Below, one piece after another: positions 23,600 to 35,250 of a DNA stretch of 64,000 bases. The DNA lies in contig NC_062218.1 of the NCBI RefSeq assembly GCF_902686445.1, positions 132,975,241 through 133,039,240 of the forward strand, given 5' to 3'. Within the stretch, counting starts at the first letter, position 1, and every line of letters starts with the position of its first letter. The translations under genes were made by a program, and so were the position numbers. The notes under the pieces are model-generated. The model saw nothing but the letters and a program-made list of their open reading frames with translations, did no database searches and was not told the DNA's origin. The DNA is from Sciurus carolinensis (lineage: Eukaryota > Chordata > Mammalia > Rodentia > Sciuridae).

Positions 23600-23715
23600 T
23601 TATGTAATTTTAAAACAATCAAAATCATTTGAAATAAGTTATTTCCTGTGCTTTACAACTAGGTAAACTGAGACTTACAGAAGTGAATTTTTCAGAACAG
23701 CTAACAACATTCATC
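23600..23715 (+). mobile_element. MIR-like fossil SINE fragment
   Basis: The phrase 'ttacaactaggtaaactgagactta' corresponds to the MIR core 'tttacagatgaggaaactgaggc'. Non-coding. Confidence 0.45.
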
Positions 23716-25073
23716 ATGGTAGTTGATCAGTAGGGACTTGATATGTGCACTACTATGCTGCTCATTCAAAAATCAGCTTTGATATATTGGTTGGTCAACA
23801 TGCAAATTAATACCTTGTTTTTATCATTCATATTTTCTCCATATTTTCCACAAGCACATCATGGATGGCATCTAAATTTCTTATTAAAATGATTGATCCA
23901 GCATTGATGATGATCTTCCAGTTTAGAAGACTTAACAAAAAAGAGAAATGAATTATTTTGGCATAAGTTGCTAATATGGAGCTTATTTTGTTTACTCACT
24001 TGTTTTATTTTTTGCCTTCTGCCTTACTTCTTATAATTTTGTTTAGATTTTTAACTACAAAAATAAAACAACCTTTTATTTCTATCCTACTTCTATGGTT
24101 GATCAATGTGTATTAGCAGTTAATATGCAGGTTTCTCAAAAGGTTATTTTCATAAAATTTGAAGGGCGAGTCAAACGTTTCACTCATCAAAATGTGTATA
24201 ACATCTTATAAATTGCATACATTAATTTCCGAAATGAAATTAATGCATATTTATCATCTTTATGTGTTCTCTAAAAGAAGACAATATTTATTATTATATT
24301 GACTATTACTATTTTTTTCTACCACTGAGGACTCAGAGAGAGGCAAAGACTTATAAAAAGAACATGATGAGTATGTTAAGTGTTGTAGGTAAAATGCACA
24401 AAGAGAATAGGGCTAGAATGGAGAGGAAAACTCCTTCTGTGGAGTAACTGATGGATTTATTAGTTGAAGATGTGTGGGGGAGGGTATTCCAGGTGTGATC
24501 ATTCATAATAATGCAGTGTTTGTTACTAATTACCACCCCCAAAAGAATGGATCTACACTCTTCTCAGTTCATTTCTGGCCATGGGTGGGTCTTCCAAGTT
24601 TGGAGCATTGACCCTTTTCCTTAAGGAGAAGGAAGCAGACAAACAGGAATCCAAATTTATATCTCAGCAGTATTTTAATCTCCTAAAATGATTAGCTGAT
24701 ATATTAGGGAAAGAAGTCAGCTGGAACTGAAGGAAACTAATGCTATGTTTCCCAGCTTGGATTTTCAAAAGTAGTGCCCACAATCTTGGTGCTGTGAGGG
24801 AAACAATATATATCATCTGTACTTTCAGACAAGGAAGGATAACATCCAAAGGATTGACAGATCTGGTAAGATCACAAAGCAAATGAAAAACAGCCCTACA
24901 GTTCAAATACAGGCCATATCATTCCTAAATCTCCTGTCTAAGGAAGAATAAAAATAGAAGACTGGACAGACAGAACTAAATAGAAAAATTAAAAATAAAA
25001 TCCACGATTTTGGAGAATATAGGAAACATAGTGAACTAAATGTTTTAAACTTATTCTTCATAGGATCCACTGA

Positions 25074-25096
25074 ATTATCTTTTCCTATTTGGCAGG
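25074..25096 (+). promoter_or_regulatory. Predicted 3' splice acceptor before the receptor coding exon
   Basis: A pyrimidine-rich stretch ends in ggcag at 25091-25095, placing the exon start at 25096, ten bases before the ATG. Many olfactory receptor genes have an untranslated first exon spliced to a single coding exon in this way. The first exon itself was not found. Confidence 0.55.
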
Positions 25097-25105
25097 TGAA
25101 AGGCT

Positions 25106-26041
25106 ATGGCAAGTCTCAATACCAGTTCTGGAGATGGCTTCATTTTGGTGGGCTTCTCAGATTGGCCTCAACTGGAGGTCCTCCTTTTTGTCTTTATTTT
25201 GATTTTCTACTCCCTCACTCTCTTTGGCAACACTACCATCATCATTCTGTCCCGAATAGACCTTCGATTGCACACACCTATGTACTTCTTCCTCTCCCAC
25301 CTCTCCTTCCTGGACCTCTGTTTTACCACCAGCACTGTGCCCCAGCTTCTAATCAACCTTCATGGACTGGACCGGACCATCAGCTATGGAGGGTGTGTGG
25401 CCCAGCTCTTCATCTACCTTGCCCTGGGCTCCACTGAGTGTGTGCTCCTGGTGGTGATGGCCTTTGACCGCTATGCAGCCGTGTGTCGTCCACTCCACTA
25501 CACAACCATCATGCACCCTCTTCTCTGCCAGTCACTGGCTATTACATCTTGGGTAGGAGGATTTATGAACTCTCTGATTCAGACAAGCCTCATGATGGCC
25601 ATACCTCTCTGTGGCCATCGACTGAACCACTTTTTCTGTGAGATGCCTGTATTCCTGAAATTGGCTTGTGAGGATACAGGAGGCACAGAGGCCAAGATGT
25701 TTGTGGCCCGAGTCATAATCTTGGTTGTGCCTGCCGCACTGATTCTAGTCTCCTATGTGTATATTGTTCAGGCAGTACTGAAGGTCAAATCAATGGCTGG
25801 GCGCAGAAAAGCTTTTGGGACATGTGGGTCCCACCTGCTGGTGGTTTTCCTCTTCTATGGCTCAGCCATCTATACGTACCTCCAACCTATTCACAGTTAT
25901 TCTGAGAAGGAGGGAAAATTTGTTGCCCTTTTTTATACAATAGTTACTCCCATTCTCAATCCTCTGATTTATACTCTAAGGAACAAGGATGTGAAGGGGG
26001 CTCTGTGGAAAGTGCTAAGAAGAGGCAGAGACTCAGGTTAA
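25106..26041 (+). CDS. Olfactory receptor, class II, family-2-like
   Basis: An intact 311-codon G-protein-coupled receptor for odorants, expected in olfactory neuron cilia, coupling through the olfactory Gs-type protein. Landmarks: N-glycosylation site N5-T-S, GN motif in TM1 (residues 41-42), [16 protein letters not shown] at 55-70, [10 protein letters not shown] at 118-127 (DRY motif; alanine where most receptors have valine), extracellular cysteines C97, C169, C179 and C188, SY at 216-217 in TM5, KAFGTC at 235-240, and [12 protein letters not shown] at 282-293. Length is normal and no stop or frameshift is seen. The ATG has G at -3 and +4. Residue patterns such as ISYGGC, ECVLL and GRRKAFGTC resemble OR2 subfamilies C, G and H, but the exact orthologue is not assigned. 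The single coding exon is typical, and no sister receptor is visible in the window. Confidence 0.95.
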   Translation: MASLNTSSGDGFILVGFSDWPQLEVLLFVFILIFYSLTLFGNTTIIILSRIDLRLHTPMYFFLSHLSFLDLCFTTSTVPQLLINLHGLDRTISYGGCVAQLFIYLALGSTECVLLVVMAFDRYAAVCRPLHYTTIMHPLLCQSLAITSWVGGFMNSLIQTSLMMAIPLCGHRLNHFFCEMPVFLKLACEDTGGTEAKMFVARVIILVVPAALILVSYVYIVQAVLKVKSMAGRRKAFGTCGSHLLVVFLFYGSAIYTYLQPIHSYSEKEGKFVALFYTIVTPILNPLIYTLRNKDVKGALWKVLRRGRDSG

Positions 26042-27668
26042 GGTGAGAAAAGAGAATCAGTAAAATTTTAAGTCTCAGACCATGGATCCTCTTTTGTTCC
26101 TTGGAAGACTGTTAACCATTCACAAACAGTCCTCTGTAATCTCTGGTTTTAGTGCCCTCTTGGCTTGAATGCTAGACACAGGGACCTCTGGGGACTCTTT
26201 CTAGTTCATTTCCTGTGGATACTGTGCAGCTAGGAGTAAGTGTTGATTTGAATCACAACTTTCCAAAGGAATGAGCTTGGGAAGTAGGTGTACTGTGGTC
26301 ACATGTGGAGATGGGCTTGAATTCTCATCACACCTGAGAGTTATAGAAGACTTAATGGAAGAACAACATCTTTTCCAAAGTTAATGATTCACAATATGGT
26401 GCCATGGTCAATGGCACTGTGTCCAAAGGCAGAGGAGCTGTGTTCACCCTGCTTTTCTAATGAGCTATGACCTTGTCATATCTCCTTATTTTTCAGAGCT
26501 CATTTCTATGTTCTTATACAGTGGTTACCCTTCCAAGATACTTGGAACAAACAAGGATATCACAAACAAATGTACTCTTTGGAGCATATAGAATTTCAGA
26601 TTCGATGCCATTTACCTACTTGAAAAAAATAGCATAATAATTAGGGGGAGCTAGAATAAAGGAGACACCAACATCTCATTTGCATCGAGTTTCAGTTGTG
26701 CTATGGTGTCATAAATGAAATACTGTCCATGTAAGACAGAATTGAATAGATATGAAGTTAGCATAAAATAATGAGCCAAGAGGAAATGACAGGAAAGAAG
26801 AATGAAAGGGAATGGTATAAATGTAAAGAGAGAGAAAGATATGATTGAGATCTGGTAGGCCATAGTAAAAGTTTCTAGAAACTTTGGACAGAAGTGTGAA
26901 GACAGTGGTAACTTGAAATTTCATTGCTATCAATCATTCCATGAGTTTAAACAGTAGTTTCATGTCAAAAACCTTTCCAAGTTCTGGTAAATTCCATGAT
27001 GAGTGAAATACCTTTTAGTTCAATAACAATAACTTATTTGTATAATATTTGAACATTTTCTTGCATAAATCACTATTGACCACAAACATTGTGAAAGTTT
27101 GGTTTTATTATTTTTTCACACAAACTAATATACCCTATAATAAAATTTCTCATTTCTTGAATGCTTACTATAGCACTATGCTGTATAATTATACTACATT
27201 GTCCCACAATTCTTTTATTTAAAAATGTAGCTATTATTTCCATCTCCCTATTAATTTTAGTCATCAAGAGACTGAGAAATAAGTAATTATTTTGTGTAAC
27301 TGGACTTAAGTATGCAGGCATATTGAAAGCAGATTGTAGTATACTAAATCTGACTTATCCTAAGGTTCCATATTTTTTATTTATTAGCTGAAGGCACTGA
27401 AGGACAATTTGTATAGAGCAAATGTCTGTATATCTTATGTTCTGTATCAAGGTCTAAACAATTCAAGAGCAGGAATTCATCTAATGAACAAATGGGAATT
27501 ATTTGAACTAGCAAGATATGACTTAATAAAATTATTTTGTGGTTAATGTGTTCTTCTTTTACTTGGCATGCTGAGTTTATAGTCATTTATTTATATTTAA
27601 AACAGCATATTTCTTAGCTGATCAATTTTAAGAGGCCACTGAAGCAACTGGGCACAGAATCCATTTAT
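26042..27668. other. Downstream flank of the receptor gene
   Basis: No gene or clear repeat recognised; AT-rich. The first AATAAA on the plus strand after the stop that I noticed is near 26653 and could serve as a polyadenylation signal, but nothing proves its use. Confidence 0.4.
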
Positions 27669-28101
27669 CGTAGTCAACTTTTTTCATTGCTGTGACCAAA
27701 AAACCTGACAAGAGTAAATGGGGAGGAAAAGTTTATTTGGGGTTCACAGTTTCAGAGGTCTTAGTCTGTAGATGGTTGAATTCATAATTCTGGACCCAAG
27801 GTGAGGCAGAACATCATAGTGGAAGAGAATAGAAGAGGAAAGCAGCTCAGCACATGGCGATGGGGAAGCAGAGAGAGTTTTAGTCTTAGGGACAAAATAT
27901 AAACCCCAAAGGCACGCCCCCCAGTGACCTACCTTCCCTAGCCAAACCTTAACTGCCTACAGTTACCACCCAGTTAGTCATATCACGTGGATTAATCCAC
28001 CAATTAGTTTACAAATATCATAATCTGATAATTTTACCTCTAAACCTTGCATTTTCTCACACATGAACTTTTAGGGGACACTTCATATCTAAACCATAAC
28101 A
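27669..28101 (-). repeat. MaLR LTR, 3' copy of the element
   Basis: Minus-strand reading starts tgttatggtttagatatg and ends near ttgactac. It shares the ordered words tcagaggtct, gaggcagaacatca, ccccaaaggcacg and ttaatccacc with the LTRs at 29587 and 63412. Confidence 0.8.
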
Positions 28102-29586
28102 TACTGTCTCTGGCCCCCAATGACCTATATCACAAAGCAAAATACATTTAGTCCATTTCCAAGAGTACCCAGTAGTATTAACATTTCTGGTATTATCCAA
28201 AATTCCAAGTCCAAAGGCTCCTGAGACACAAGGCAAACCCCTAACAAGAGCCCCTGTAAAAATCAAAAACAAGTTTCATATATCCAATATATAACAGTAC
28301 AGAGGAAACACTTCTATTCCACAATAAAGGAATAGGGGCATAGAAAGAAGTGATTAAATCAAAGAAAGACCAAAATACAGCTAGGCAAACAAGTCCTGTA
28401 GTTCCATGTCCAGCATCTGGAGCACATGGCATCATGGTGTTCTTTCCAAAGCTTGTGTAACTCCACCCATATGGCTTTACTGGTTTCAGTCCACATGACC
28501 TCTCTTGGCTTGTTTCTGTTCAATTCCAGAAGCTTTCCTTAGCAGATATCCCATGTCACTAGCATCTCTTAATCTCAGGGGTCACCATTGCAGCCTCAGC
28601 TTTCTTTTCACATCTTCGTGCATTACCCTCCCAAGTGTAGCATTCAGGAATTTTGATCCTGCTACACTTTACCTGGGCTCCCAATTCTTCCCTTTAAATC
28701 TTGGTAGATGCTTTCCAGACCCCTTAAATCCAGCATCTGGTATTCCTGCAGAACAAGCATCATGTGGTTGACTACAAGGTCTGCTGCCAGCTTGAGCAGT
28801 AGTCAAGCCTTCTGGGATCCCAGCAGCAGCAACCTCTGAGCACCTGAGTGGCTAAGCATGATGAGACAACTTCTTAGGCCCCTCTGTGCAAACAGGATGC
28901 CCCACTGGTCTCTTCTCAATGGAATTGTTACTTTTACACTCTAGAGCCCAAGATGGGTTTGGTATTATCAGTTCCTAAGAAGCCCTCAAGTCATCTTTCC
29001 TATTGTCTCTGGGTAAAGTATTTAGCATCTTTTTAGAGGCTGTAATGTCTTTAACAACCACAACTTCCTTAGCTCCATCTTGCTTGCACTTTTCTGTCAA
29101 ACTTCAAGTTTTGTCAAATCTTTCTGCTCTGCTTTCTGCTCCTGATTCTCACAATAAACTTGGCTAAAAACTGCTAGCAATATCCATGCCATTGCCTAAA
29201 TTCTATGCTAACTTGGAATTTCCTAGGCCAAATTAATTAGTTCATCACTTTTAAATTCAGCCTTACAAAAAGTCTCGGGACATAAGCAAAATGTAGACAA
29301 CTTCTTTGCCAAAACATAGCATGAATGACCTCTAGTCCAATTTCCAAGAGTCCTCCTTTTCTCCTGAACCCAGTCTTTACTATCCATAGTCTTATCAGCA
29401 CTCCTATTCACAGCTCCCATCAGAATCGCCTACAAAGCTTTACTTACAGCATTCTAAAACTTTTCCAGTTTGTATCTCTAAACTTTCCAAAATTTTTCAA
29501 TAAACTACAGAAAGTCCCAAAAGCTTCTGAACTAAATGGTCAGGTTAGTTACAGAAATGACCACACTTCCTGGTACCTAATTCTGC
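28102..29586 (-). other. Internal region of the MaLR element
   Basis: Sequence between the two LTRs. It has no clear coding capacity on either strand. Identification rests on position and length, not on a recognised protein. Confidence 0.6.
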
Positions 29587-29802
29587 TTTAATTCAGCTTT
29601 TTGTCACTGTGACAAAAAGACCTGAAAAGAACAGTTAGAGGAGGAAAAGTTTAGTTTGGGTCTACAGTTTCAGAGGTCTCAGTATATATACAGCTGACTC
29701 CATAACTCTGGCCCCAACATGAAGCAGAAAATCATGATGGAGGAGTATGGCAGAAGAAGGCAACTAAGGACTCAGTAATCAGGTAGGAGGTGGGTAGGAG
29801 GA

Positions 29803-29855
<53 letters not shown>

Positions 29856-30087
29856 ACTCCACGCACACCAGGGATAAAATACAAATCCCAAAGCCATGTC
29901 TCCAGTGACCTACCTCCCCCAACCACAACCCTACCTGCCTAAAGTTGCCACCCACTTAATCCATACCAGTGGATCAACCCACTGATTAGGTCATAGCTGC
30001 CAAAATCTGATAGTTTCACCTCTCAATATTCTTGCATTTTCTCACAATGAACGTTTGGAAGATACCTCATACCTAAACCATAATACA
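29587..30087 (-). repeat. MaLR LTR, 5' copy, expanded by a GA run
   Basis: Same ordered landmarks as the left LTR, but a (GA)n run at about 29803-29854 replaces the short 'agagagagtttt' stretch of that LTR and makes this copy about 70 bp longer. Confidence 0.8.
29803..29854 (+). repeat. GA microsatellite inside the LTR
   Basis: Near-perfect GA dinucleotide repeat of about 50 bp with one early interruption. Confidence 0.95.
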
Positions 30088-30689
30088 GTTGTTTTGTGCA
30101 AGTAAAATTTTTGAGTCAGTCAGATGCCATCTCCATGTTAGCCTATACCTGTTAGGTTTCTTGAACTTTCCCATCCATAGCAGTGACTCATTGATTGTCA
30201 GAGTTCATTGGTCTCCATAACTCTGCCAGATCCAGTGAACAATTTCCAGAGGTGATTTCCTACACAGAGCCAAATATTAACATCTTGGCACATGAATTCT
30301 TTGTCTTTTAAAGTCTACTTGGCTACCATTTGAAACCTATTGCCATTTGTTCTTTAGCTGATAAACAACCTGAATGAGGTTTTAAACAAGAATTAATAGA
30401 ACATGTAAGACCTTAAATTGGGGATTAGCTATGAAAAAGAGGGAGATTTGAGGGAAAAGGATTGTGTAGGATTGGCTCTTTAGAGAAAAATATTCAGAGA
30501 TAATTTTGTAGAGAAGAAAAGACAAGAGCCTAGAGATATTTCAGTGAATTCAAGGAAAAGCTGTTATTACAGATTGAAATACATTCCTAGGCATCATAAC
30601 TTATTTTTGTTATAAGAATTTTATTATTCTAACTAACATCGCTTGTAACTAAAATCCATAGTATACGATCAAGAACAAGAGAATGGTAC
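30088..30689. other. Intergenic sequence without recognised features
   Basis: No gene or clear repeat seen. Confidence 0.45.
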
Positions 30690-31285
30690 TCACTCTTGTC
30701 ACACTTGTTCGAAATAATACTCAAGTTCTAGTTAGGGCCATGAGGCAAGAGAAAGACATAAAAGACATCCAAATAGGAAAAGCAAATAGAATTTTCTGTT
30801 TGCAAATGATATGATCTTATATACAGAAAATCCTATAGATACTACCAAAAAACTGTCAAAACTAGTGTATGAATTCAGTAAAGTTGCAGGAAAAATCAAC
30901 ATCTTAGATGACACAAATAAATTGAAAAAAAAAAAAAACACTTCTATCATGGATTAGAATTGATGTTGTCAAAATGCCCATACTATCAAAAGTGATCTAC
31001 AGATTTAATGCAATCCCCATCAAAATTCCAAAGACATTTTTCACAGAAATAGAAACCACATCCTAAAATTCATATGGAACTACAAAGAAAATCAATTAAC
31101 CAAAGCAAATGTGAGCAAAAATAAAGTTGGATACCTCATACTTATTGATTTCAAATTACATTATTAAGCGATAGAAACTCAATGAATTAAAGACAGTATA
31201 AGATTTGACACCATAAAACTCCTTGAAAACAACAGAAAAGTACTTTGATTACTCATCTCTGGCAATGGCTTTTTGGATTTGTCAA
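30690..31285 (+). mobile_element. Old LINE-1 ORF2 fragment
   Basis: Reverse-transcriptase landmarks are recognisable in DNA: ttgcaaatgatatgatc (the diverged FADD region), gaattcagtaaagttgcagg, gattgatgttgtcaaaatg, tttaatgcaatccc and aaattcatatggaac. Stops are frequent. Confidence 0.65.
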
Positions 31286-31400
31286 CAGAAGTTCACTTGG
31301 TTGATTGCTTCCTTTGCTGTGCAGAAATTTTTAGCTTGATATCATTTCATTTCATTATTTTTGTACCTATTCCCTGAACTTTTTGTGTCAAGTCCAGTGG
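31286..31400 (-). mobile_element. Old LINE-1 fragment, antisense
   Basis: The words gattgcttcctttgctgtgc and agaaatttttagcttgat are antisense L1 ORF2 landmarks. It abuts a plus-strand fragment, so it is either an inversion or a second insertion. Confidence 0.5.
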
Positions 31401-32001
31401 AATCCTGGACAGTGGGTAGAGAATGTATAGACCTATATAAGGAGGATATCAGAGATCTCACCAAATATGACTTGGGAACCCAAATTCCCGAGGAATATGA
31501 ATAAAATGGCTTTAGCATTGACAATACAAAACTAACAAAACCAATATTTTAATCTCAGTTATCAATGCTGTATTGGTAGAAGTTGCCCAATATTTAGTAG
31601 ACCTAACAGTGATAACTAGCAAGTGCATTCAATAAGCCTTTATTGAGTGACTACTGCTTTTCAGGGCCCATTCTGGGAGTTTGGGACCTAGACTCAAGCC
31701 CATCTCTTTTAGTGAGATTTACCATTCAGCTTTCTAGGTGTGCACTTTGCAGTGAGTCTTTCTAGTACTCAGGATTAACCATTTCATGGTGCTTTCTTGA
31801 CACATTTTCATGTCCCTGGGGATAAATTGGTCCTATTTGGCTAAAAGTTTTTTTGAAGATTTAAATTGTTGTATCTGTGACTTATCACATAAAGTTTGGT
31901 CACTGTAGGAGGCATACGTGGGAGCCATTAGAGACTTACATTTACTCTTGACTACATTGTCCTGTCTGGTCACCACCTCTCCAACATAGGAGTTTCCCAT
32001 T
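31401..32001. other. Intergenic sequence, possible MIR/L2 scrap
   Basis: A word 'tcaataagcctttattgag' near 31628 resembles the MIR/L2 'tcaataaatatttattgag'. Nothing else was recognised. Confidence 0.35.
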
Positions 32002-32133
32002 CAGCATGTGTCATTGTTTGTTTGTTTGTTATGATTTATTTATTTTGATTCATTGTAAACAAATGGGGTACAACTTGTTTTTCTGGTTGTACATGATTAC
32101 AGTCAAACCATTTGTGCAGCATGTGTCATTGTT
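32002..32133 (-). mobile_element. Very short LINE-1 insertion with perfect 17-bp duplications
   Basis: The body, 32019-32116 (about 98 bp), is the reverse complement of the L1 3' tail (catgtacaacc...cccatttgtttacaatg) with an A/C-rich tail read as TTTG repeats on the plus strand. It is flanked by identical 17-bp copies, cagcatgtgtcattgtt, at 32002-32018 and 32117-32133. This is an extreme 5' truncation. Confidence 0.9.
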
Positions 32134-32555
32134 GCTCTTGGAATTCTAAGCTTCCCAAAGAAAAGATGTCAAGATATTTTCCACTGTAAGTGGCTGAAAG
32201 AGCCCTTGAATTTGACATTAAATAACAGCAGAAGAACCCAAGATATTTTGTGTGTGTCTGCATCACTTTGAATTTATGGAAACTCCATAAAACTTCAGCA
32301 AGAGAAACCTAATTTACAGAGACTTATTTGAAGAGTATTCCATTATAATACCTAACTCCTAAACCAGGCCAACTTCACTGGGTCCTTGTTGAGTTTCTTT
32401 TGCCAAATTGAATTGTGCTTCAGCAGCGTGGTATCAATATATATTAAAGGAAACAATATTATAAAACTCAATGCTCGGTTGCTATAAGAACATTAAAATA
32501 CTTCTAGGGAAGACCTAGGAGAAACATTTCTTACTGGTATCATTGCCAACAATAT
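32134..32555. other. Intergenic sequence without recognised features
   Basis: No gene or clear repeat seen. Confidence 0.45.
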
Positions 32556-32854
32556 TTTGAAGAAACAAAATTTAACATATATATGCAATGGAACATTTTT
32601 CAGCCATTAAAAAGAAAGGAATACTATCATTTGAAGTAATGTGGATGAAACTGGAAGGTATCATGTTAAGTAAAATACGCCAGGCACAGAAAGACAAATA
32701 TTGCAGGTTCTCACTAATTCGCAGAAGTGAAAAAAATTCCATGTCATAAAAGAAGAGAGTAGAATAGCTGTCACTAGAGATTAGAAAGGGTAAAGAAGAA
32801 GGGGATCAGAGAAGAGGTTAGATAACAGACACCACAGCACAGTCAGGAGCAATT

Positions 32855-32862
32855 ATTTCTGG

Positions 32863-32933
<71 letters not shown>

Positions 32934-33035
32934 TTTTTTTCCTGGTGGTGCTGGGGATTGTACCCAGGGCCTTGTGCATGCTAGGCAAGCACTCTACCAA
33001 CTGAGCTATATCCCCAGCCATTTCTGGTTTTCTCT
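32855..33035 (-). mobile_element. ID SINE with long GA tail and target duplications
   Basis: The minus-strand reading gives ggctggggatatagctcag, a tRNA-like head with gagtgcttgcctagcatgc, then a B-box-like ggtacaatccc and a tail. The tail has become a (TC)n run on the plus strand (32868-32927). Flanking copies atttctggtatttctct (32855) and atttctggttttctct (33020) differ by one base. The insertion split an older L1. Confidence 0.85.
32868..32927 (+). repeat. TC microsatellite
   Basis: About 30 TC units grown from the tail of the neighbouring minus-strand ID SINE. Confidence 0.95.
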
Positions 33036-33240
33036 AGCACAATAGGATACTATGCATTTATGATATTTTTTAAAATAACTAAAAAAGACAATAGGTTCCC
33101 AGCACATAGAAATAACAAGTTTAGAGATAGAAATGCTAATTACCCTGATTTGATTGTTACATATTATATACCTTTTTCAAATTATCATATTGTACTCCAT
33201 AAATATGTAGAGATATTATGTCTCAAAATTTAAAGAAAAC

Positions 33241-34565
33241 TTCATGAAAGCAGCAACTTGTATACCTAATATGTCTCCTTACACTTTGGAGTCTTGAAAT
33301 CTACAAGCTAAATCCACATCCCCATATCTACAAATATACAGTACCGTGTAGGATTCCTTTTGGGAGATGTCCACATTTGCAAATTCACATCACTTTTAAT
33401 TGTGATTCCAAGTTGACCCTTACAAACTAAGTAAAATTTTTATTTTATGTATGATTGAAACCATCTAGAATCTGTGTTATAAATGACATTGAGGATATGA
33501 ACAAAGAAAACTGACTTATTCACTCTCTACCTGAAGATGGAGCTAGATCCATTTATTTAAAAGTTTTTCCCTAGTTTTTAACCTAGAAAATTATTCCTTA
33601 ATTCCAGGATTTATTATAAGAGGTATTTTGAACACAGAAAGTACATTAAAATAATCCTTTTCCTGAGTTCGTGTGTTGGTGACCTCCAGGTGAAGTGTTA
33701 CAGATATTACTGTGCTCTGCCAATCCCACAATACTCTCTGAGTAAGGGAGATAGGTTCAAATGTTTACCGATACCCTATTAATTTAATAATGTTAATATT
33801 TTATCTCTTTAAAAATATCTTGAAATATCCCATTTTAAGCAGTGATAAAATTAATATATTTTCCCTTCTCACTCTTTCACTGCTAAATTTTATTTTTAGT
33901 TCATTAGGTCACCTTTATTATTGTTACTCTTCATATTCTCAAGTATGTTTATGCCTCTGCTGGTTTGTCAGTTTAATAACACTCTTTGCTCTTAGCTTTT
34001 GAAAAATAGGAAAATGGGTGTACTTTATCAAGCAAGATTTTTTCTGCTCTGTCTTCCCAAAGTGTGTTGAATGTATTCCAACATTTTCAAGGCATGTAAC
34101 ATTTCATTTCTCTTCTGTCACCCAACTTTTCATATTGGTTTTATTTTGATCTATTGGAAAACTCCATGTATCCTGTTAATCTTCTGCATGTAGGTTTTTA
34201 AATAATCTCTGGACTCCTGGGGACCTATTCCTAGAGGTATTACTTGTTTAAATGTTGATGGGTGTGAAATTCTGGACTACATACTTATCTTAAGGGTCAG
34301 TGCTGCCTTCATACTGTATCAAATGTGAGGCCTGTGTCCTGGTCCCACTCCTCAGAGTACCCTATACTTTGAGTGCCTCCCTCAAACTCTATCTCCCTCT
34401 AGTGATTGGAATCGTCTGGGAAGAAGTGCTCTGTAGGCAGGTGCCCCACCCCAGGCACCAGTATTTCCAGGTCCTTGTTTCTCTTCTTGGGAGCTCTTTT
34501 CTACTCTATCCTGCACTCAAAGTCCTGCTAGACGGTTTGACAAGCTCTATCATTCCTCAGCCTCA
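33241..34565. other. Intergenic sequence without recognised features
   Basis: AT-rich, with no gene or clear repeat. Confidence 0.45.
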
Positions 34566-35250
34566 TTGGGAAACCTGACATTTATTTCATGATTAATTTT
34601 TTATTATATTAAAACATAAAATTGACCATTTTAATCATTTTTAGTGCACAGTTGAGTGGAATTAAGTATATTCACATTCTGTACAACCACCTCCACTGTC
34701 CATCTTCACAACTTTTTCACATTCAAAATGAAATTCTGCATTCCTTGAAATTCCCCTTACTCCTAACAAACACTATTCTACTTTCTGACTTTTCAACTAT
34801 TTAGGTACCTTATAAGGTGTGATTATACATCATTTATCCTTTTGTGTCTGGTTTATTTCACTTCATGGTATGTCTTCAAGGTTCATTCATGTTTTAGCAT
34901 TTTTCTGAATCCATTCATTTTATAAGGCTGAGTAATATTTCATTGGGTGTATATACCACATTTTATTTATTCATCCATTTATAGACATCAGAGGTGAGTT
35001 CTGCTTTTTGGCTATTGTGAAAGCCACTAGTGGTGATATTAATCTTTTCCAGTCCCTTTTAATTCATTGGGTCATATGACCAGAAGTAGAATTGTTTAAT
35101 CCCTCCTCCCTCCCTCTGACCCCCTTCTACTCTGCTGGTCTCCATTCTACTTTAATGAGATCATCCCCCCCCCATACTTTTTCTTCTTTTTAGCTTCCAC
35201 ATATGAGAAAAACATACAACCCTTGACTTTGAGTTTGAGGGTTTTTGATT
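34566..35250 (-). mobile_element. Old LINE-1 3' end, antisense
   Basis: Antisense landmarks of ancient L1: aaaattgaccattttaa, gtgcacagttgagtgg, ggctgagtaatatttcattg, tatataccacatttt and tattcatccattta. The part after 35060 (cttccacatatgag) looks like another antisense 3' UTR piece. Confidence 0.6.

Larger units (their letters stand above)
22113..25090. other. Intergenic DNA upstream of the olfactory receptor
   Basis: AT-rich, with only L2/MIR scraps listed separately. A 5' non-coding exon and promoter of the receptor gene may lie here, but no signal lets me place them. Confidence 0.45.
27669..30087 (-). mobile_element. MaLR-type LTR retroelement with two LTRs
   Basis: Two related LTRs in the same minus orientation (27669-28101 and 29587-30087) bracket about 1.5 kb of internal sequence, an arrangement and size like the THE1/MST class of non-autonomous ERVL-MaLR elements. 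The internal part has no open frame of interest, as is usual for MaLRs. A 5-bp target duplication was not evident. The copies differ by many substitutions, so the insertion is old. Confidence 0.75.
32556..33240 (+). mobile_element. Old LINE-1 3' end, split by a SINE
   Basis: The left part (32556-32854) has the ORF2 end landmarks catatatatgcaatggaa, cagccattaaaaag and atggatgaaactgg. The right part (33036-33240) continues the ancient 3' UTR (atgctaattaccctgattt, cattatatacc-like, tgtctcaaaattt). An ID SINE with its target duplications separates them. Confidence 0.6.

Noticed and set aside
25096..25437. Overlapping 113-codon frame at the start of the receptor gene
   Set aside because: It is a shadow in another frame of the intact receptor, whose conserved motifs all lie in the frame starting at 25106.
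28241..28771. Short open frames on both strands in the MaLR internal region
   Set aside because: Lengths of 64-88 codons with no recognisable motif, in a region known to be non-coding in this class of element.
32935..33019. tRNA-like sequence on the minus strand
   Set aside because: It is the head of an ID SINE with tail and target duplications, not a cloverleaf-forming tRNA gene.
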